Positions 31,301 to 31,422 of a stretch of 31,422 nt of DNA are shown piece after piece; the first letter of the stretch is position 1; every line of letters starts with the position of its first letter. Made by a program: the position numbers and the translations under genes. The stretch is taken from contig JBFHIZ010000025.1 in assembly GCA_041596215.1 (NCBI GenBank), forward strand, positions 1-31,422, in the 5' to 3' direction. Under the pieces are notes generated by a model, which ran no database searches, had not been told where the DNA came from, and saw only the letters and a list, made by a program, of their open reading frames with translations. This stretch comes from JBFHIZ01 sp041596215. Its GTDB lineage: Bacteria > Bacillota > Clostridia > Lachnospirales > Lachnospiraceae.

Positions 31301-31422
31301 CGATCATACCTGCGGGATTGTTCTATTATCAAGTAAAAGATCCTTTGATTTCGACAAGTGGAGAAAATCCTACGGAAGCAGCAATAGAGAAGGAAATTTT
31401 AAAAGAATTGCGTTTAGAAGGA
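28333..31422 (+). CDS. addB: ATP-dependent helicase/nuclease subunit AddB (3' end missing)
   Basis: The frame is open from ATG 28333 (TAGGAGGA 4 bases upstream) to the window edge, 1030 codons; the usual length is about 1150. AddB pairs with AddA to resect DNA double-strand ends up to Chi-like sites for RecA loading. The N-terminal P-loop-like GGSGYGKS (8-15) is present. Helicase-like but degenerate domains follow. The C-terminal nuclease domain begins with SVSRLEKYASCAYAHFLQ, whose C790 is the first Fe-S cysteine. The RecB-type motif GRIDRVD...VMDYKSG follows, with D950 and K952 in the active site. The last three Fe-S cysteines lie beyond the edge. AddA is expected next. Confidence 0.93.
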   Translation, partial: MGLQFIFGGSGYGKSEWVYKKVLKMAKENPHTNYFVVVPDQFTMETQKDLCMQSSVGGIMNIDVLSFKRLSYRVLEEVGKNTIPVLDDTGKSLLLQRVAKNEKDSLPTIGGNIRKTGYIHEIKSVISEFMQYGLNPDKIGELAKAVEHNQALQQKIKDLQRMYASFLEYIDEKYITKEEELVLVKEVIKDSSRMKDAVIIFDGFTGFTPVQNQFIQEILRIKNDVYVTVLLDEKENPYEEFSEQDLFYLSKKMVYTLQYMAKQVDAEKKEDIWLKGSISNRIPYAHGYRYQSKPEFAFLEQNLFRYKKEKYDLKTNAIQIIETTSPQDEVRYVCEQICKTIQEGTYRFRDIAVITGDLNGYAHFVEEYFYKFKIPFFLDLTRGIVLNPFIEYIKSALEIVNKGYTYESVFHFLRSGMLPMERESIDKLENYVLALGIRGKQKWSNPFYRKSKEFGKHFEKELEEINQTRRMFVELLAPFHEKASTVEMKIHILYQFLVDSKLEETLWKRADWFEEQGEQAKADEYRQIYRLVMDLLNQILELLGDETISWKDFTEVLFAGFDEIQVATIPQNRDTVVVGDMKRTRLKEIKVLFFVGVNDGIIPQIGGNGGILSDIDRDVIDRAAFELAPTPRKQMFQQRMYLYMNMTKPTEHLFISYVKTDAEGKACKPSYFIRTMKELYPKITFLQTKKILRKDRLYAKTDGMEYFISRLRDYAYRGENIKKNEDNALGELISLYRYLKEEMGEAKLNRLIEAAFYQYTDSPIGKEIAQALYGKVLENSVSRLEKYASCAYAHFLQYGLHLLEREAYSLEASDTGTILHGVLEEFSKKIQESSYTWFDFPEEYGKKIVGDALDEFANNYGENILFDTKRNTYEITRMKRILERSIFSLQHQIKEGLFKPTDFEVSFAMYQDLDSLHIALSDEEEMHLQGRIDRVDLYETDKNIYVKVMDYKSGNRKFDLAALYYGLQLQLVLYMNVALDREKVRHKDKTIIPAGLFYYQVKDPLISTSGENPTEAAIEKEILKELRLEG

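Overview
The window is AT-rich chromosomal DNA from a Gram-positive, spore-forming anaerobe of the Clostridia, probably Lachnospiraceae or a close relative. The evidence is a SigH-type sporulation sigma factor beside rlmB, a T-box leader on cysE-cysS-mrnC, strong GGAGG ribosome sites throughout, sigma-A promoters with 17-base spacers, a class I fructose-bisphosphate aldolase of the Staphylococcus/Clostridium type, and AddB. The species assignment is inference.

Positions 1-4835 are accessory DNA. There are two small secreted proteins of unknown function (the first frameshifted), a VanZ-like membrane protein, a gene start cut off by an IS256-family insertion (1854-3473), and a both-ends-truncated IS21-type transposase (istA) remnant flanked by 24-base direct repeats. 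The IS carries a very small serine-recombinase relict of 55 codons in addition to its transposase.

Positions 4836-7752 hold single metabolic and repair genes: glycerol dehydrogenase, exodeoxyribonuclease III and free methionine-R-sulfoxide reductase. Positions 7901-12065 are one tight operon of eight overlapping genes (mnhE, F, G, a DUF4040/MbhD-like gene, an MbhE-like gene, mnhB, C, D). It forms an Mrp/Mbh-type cation/proton antiporter with the gene order of the antiporter half of archaeal membrane-bound hydrogenase. No hydrogenase genes and no full-length MrpA are present. A chemoreceptor with a purely membrane-embedded N-terminus (12363-13856) and a convergent 3-hydroxyacyl-CoA dehydrogenase follow, sharing a bidirectional terminator.

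Positions 15427-23052 are mostly core genes: fructose-bisphosphate aldolase, ispF, the T-box-controlled cysteine group (cysE, cysS, mrnC), rlmB, sigH and a uracil permease. The permease gene is preceded by its own promoter, a 33-codon leader ORF, a pause-type hairpin, a U-rich stretch and an intrinsic terminator. That layout resembles the UTP-sensing attenuator of enterobacterial pyrBI and is the most interesting regulatory feature here. tRNA-Thr(GGU) and a class A penicillin-binding protein with a poly-alanine tail lie on the minus strand. They are followed by a YigZ/IMPACT protein, the Mg2+ channel MgtE with a promoter, a small upstream ORF and a possible leader stem, and the first 1030 codons of addB, which runs off the right edge.

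No CRISPR array, rRNA or prophage was seen.
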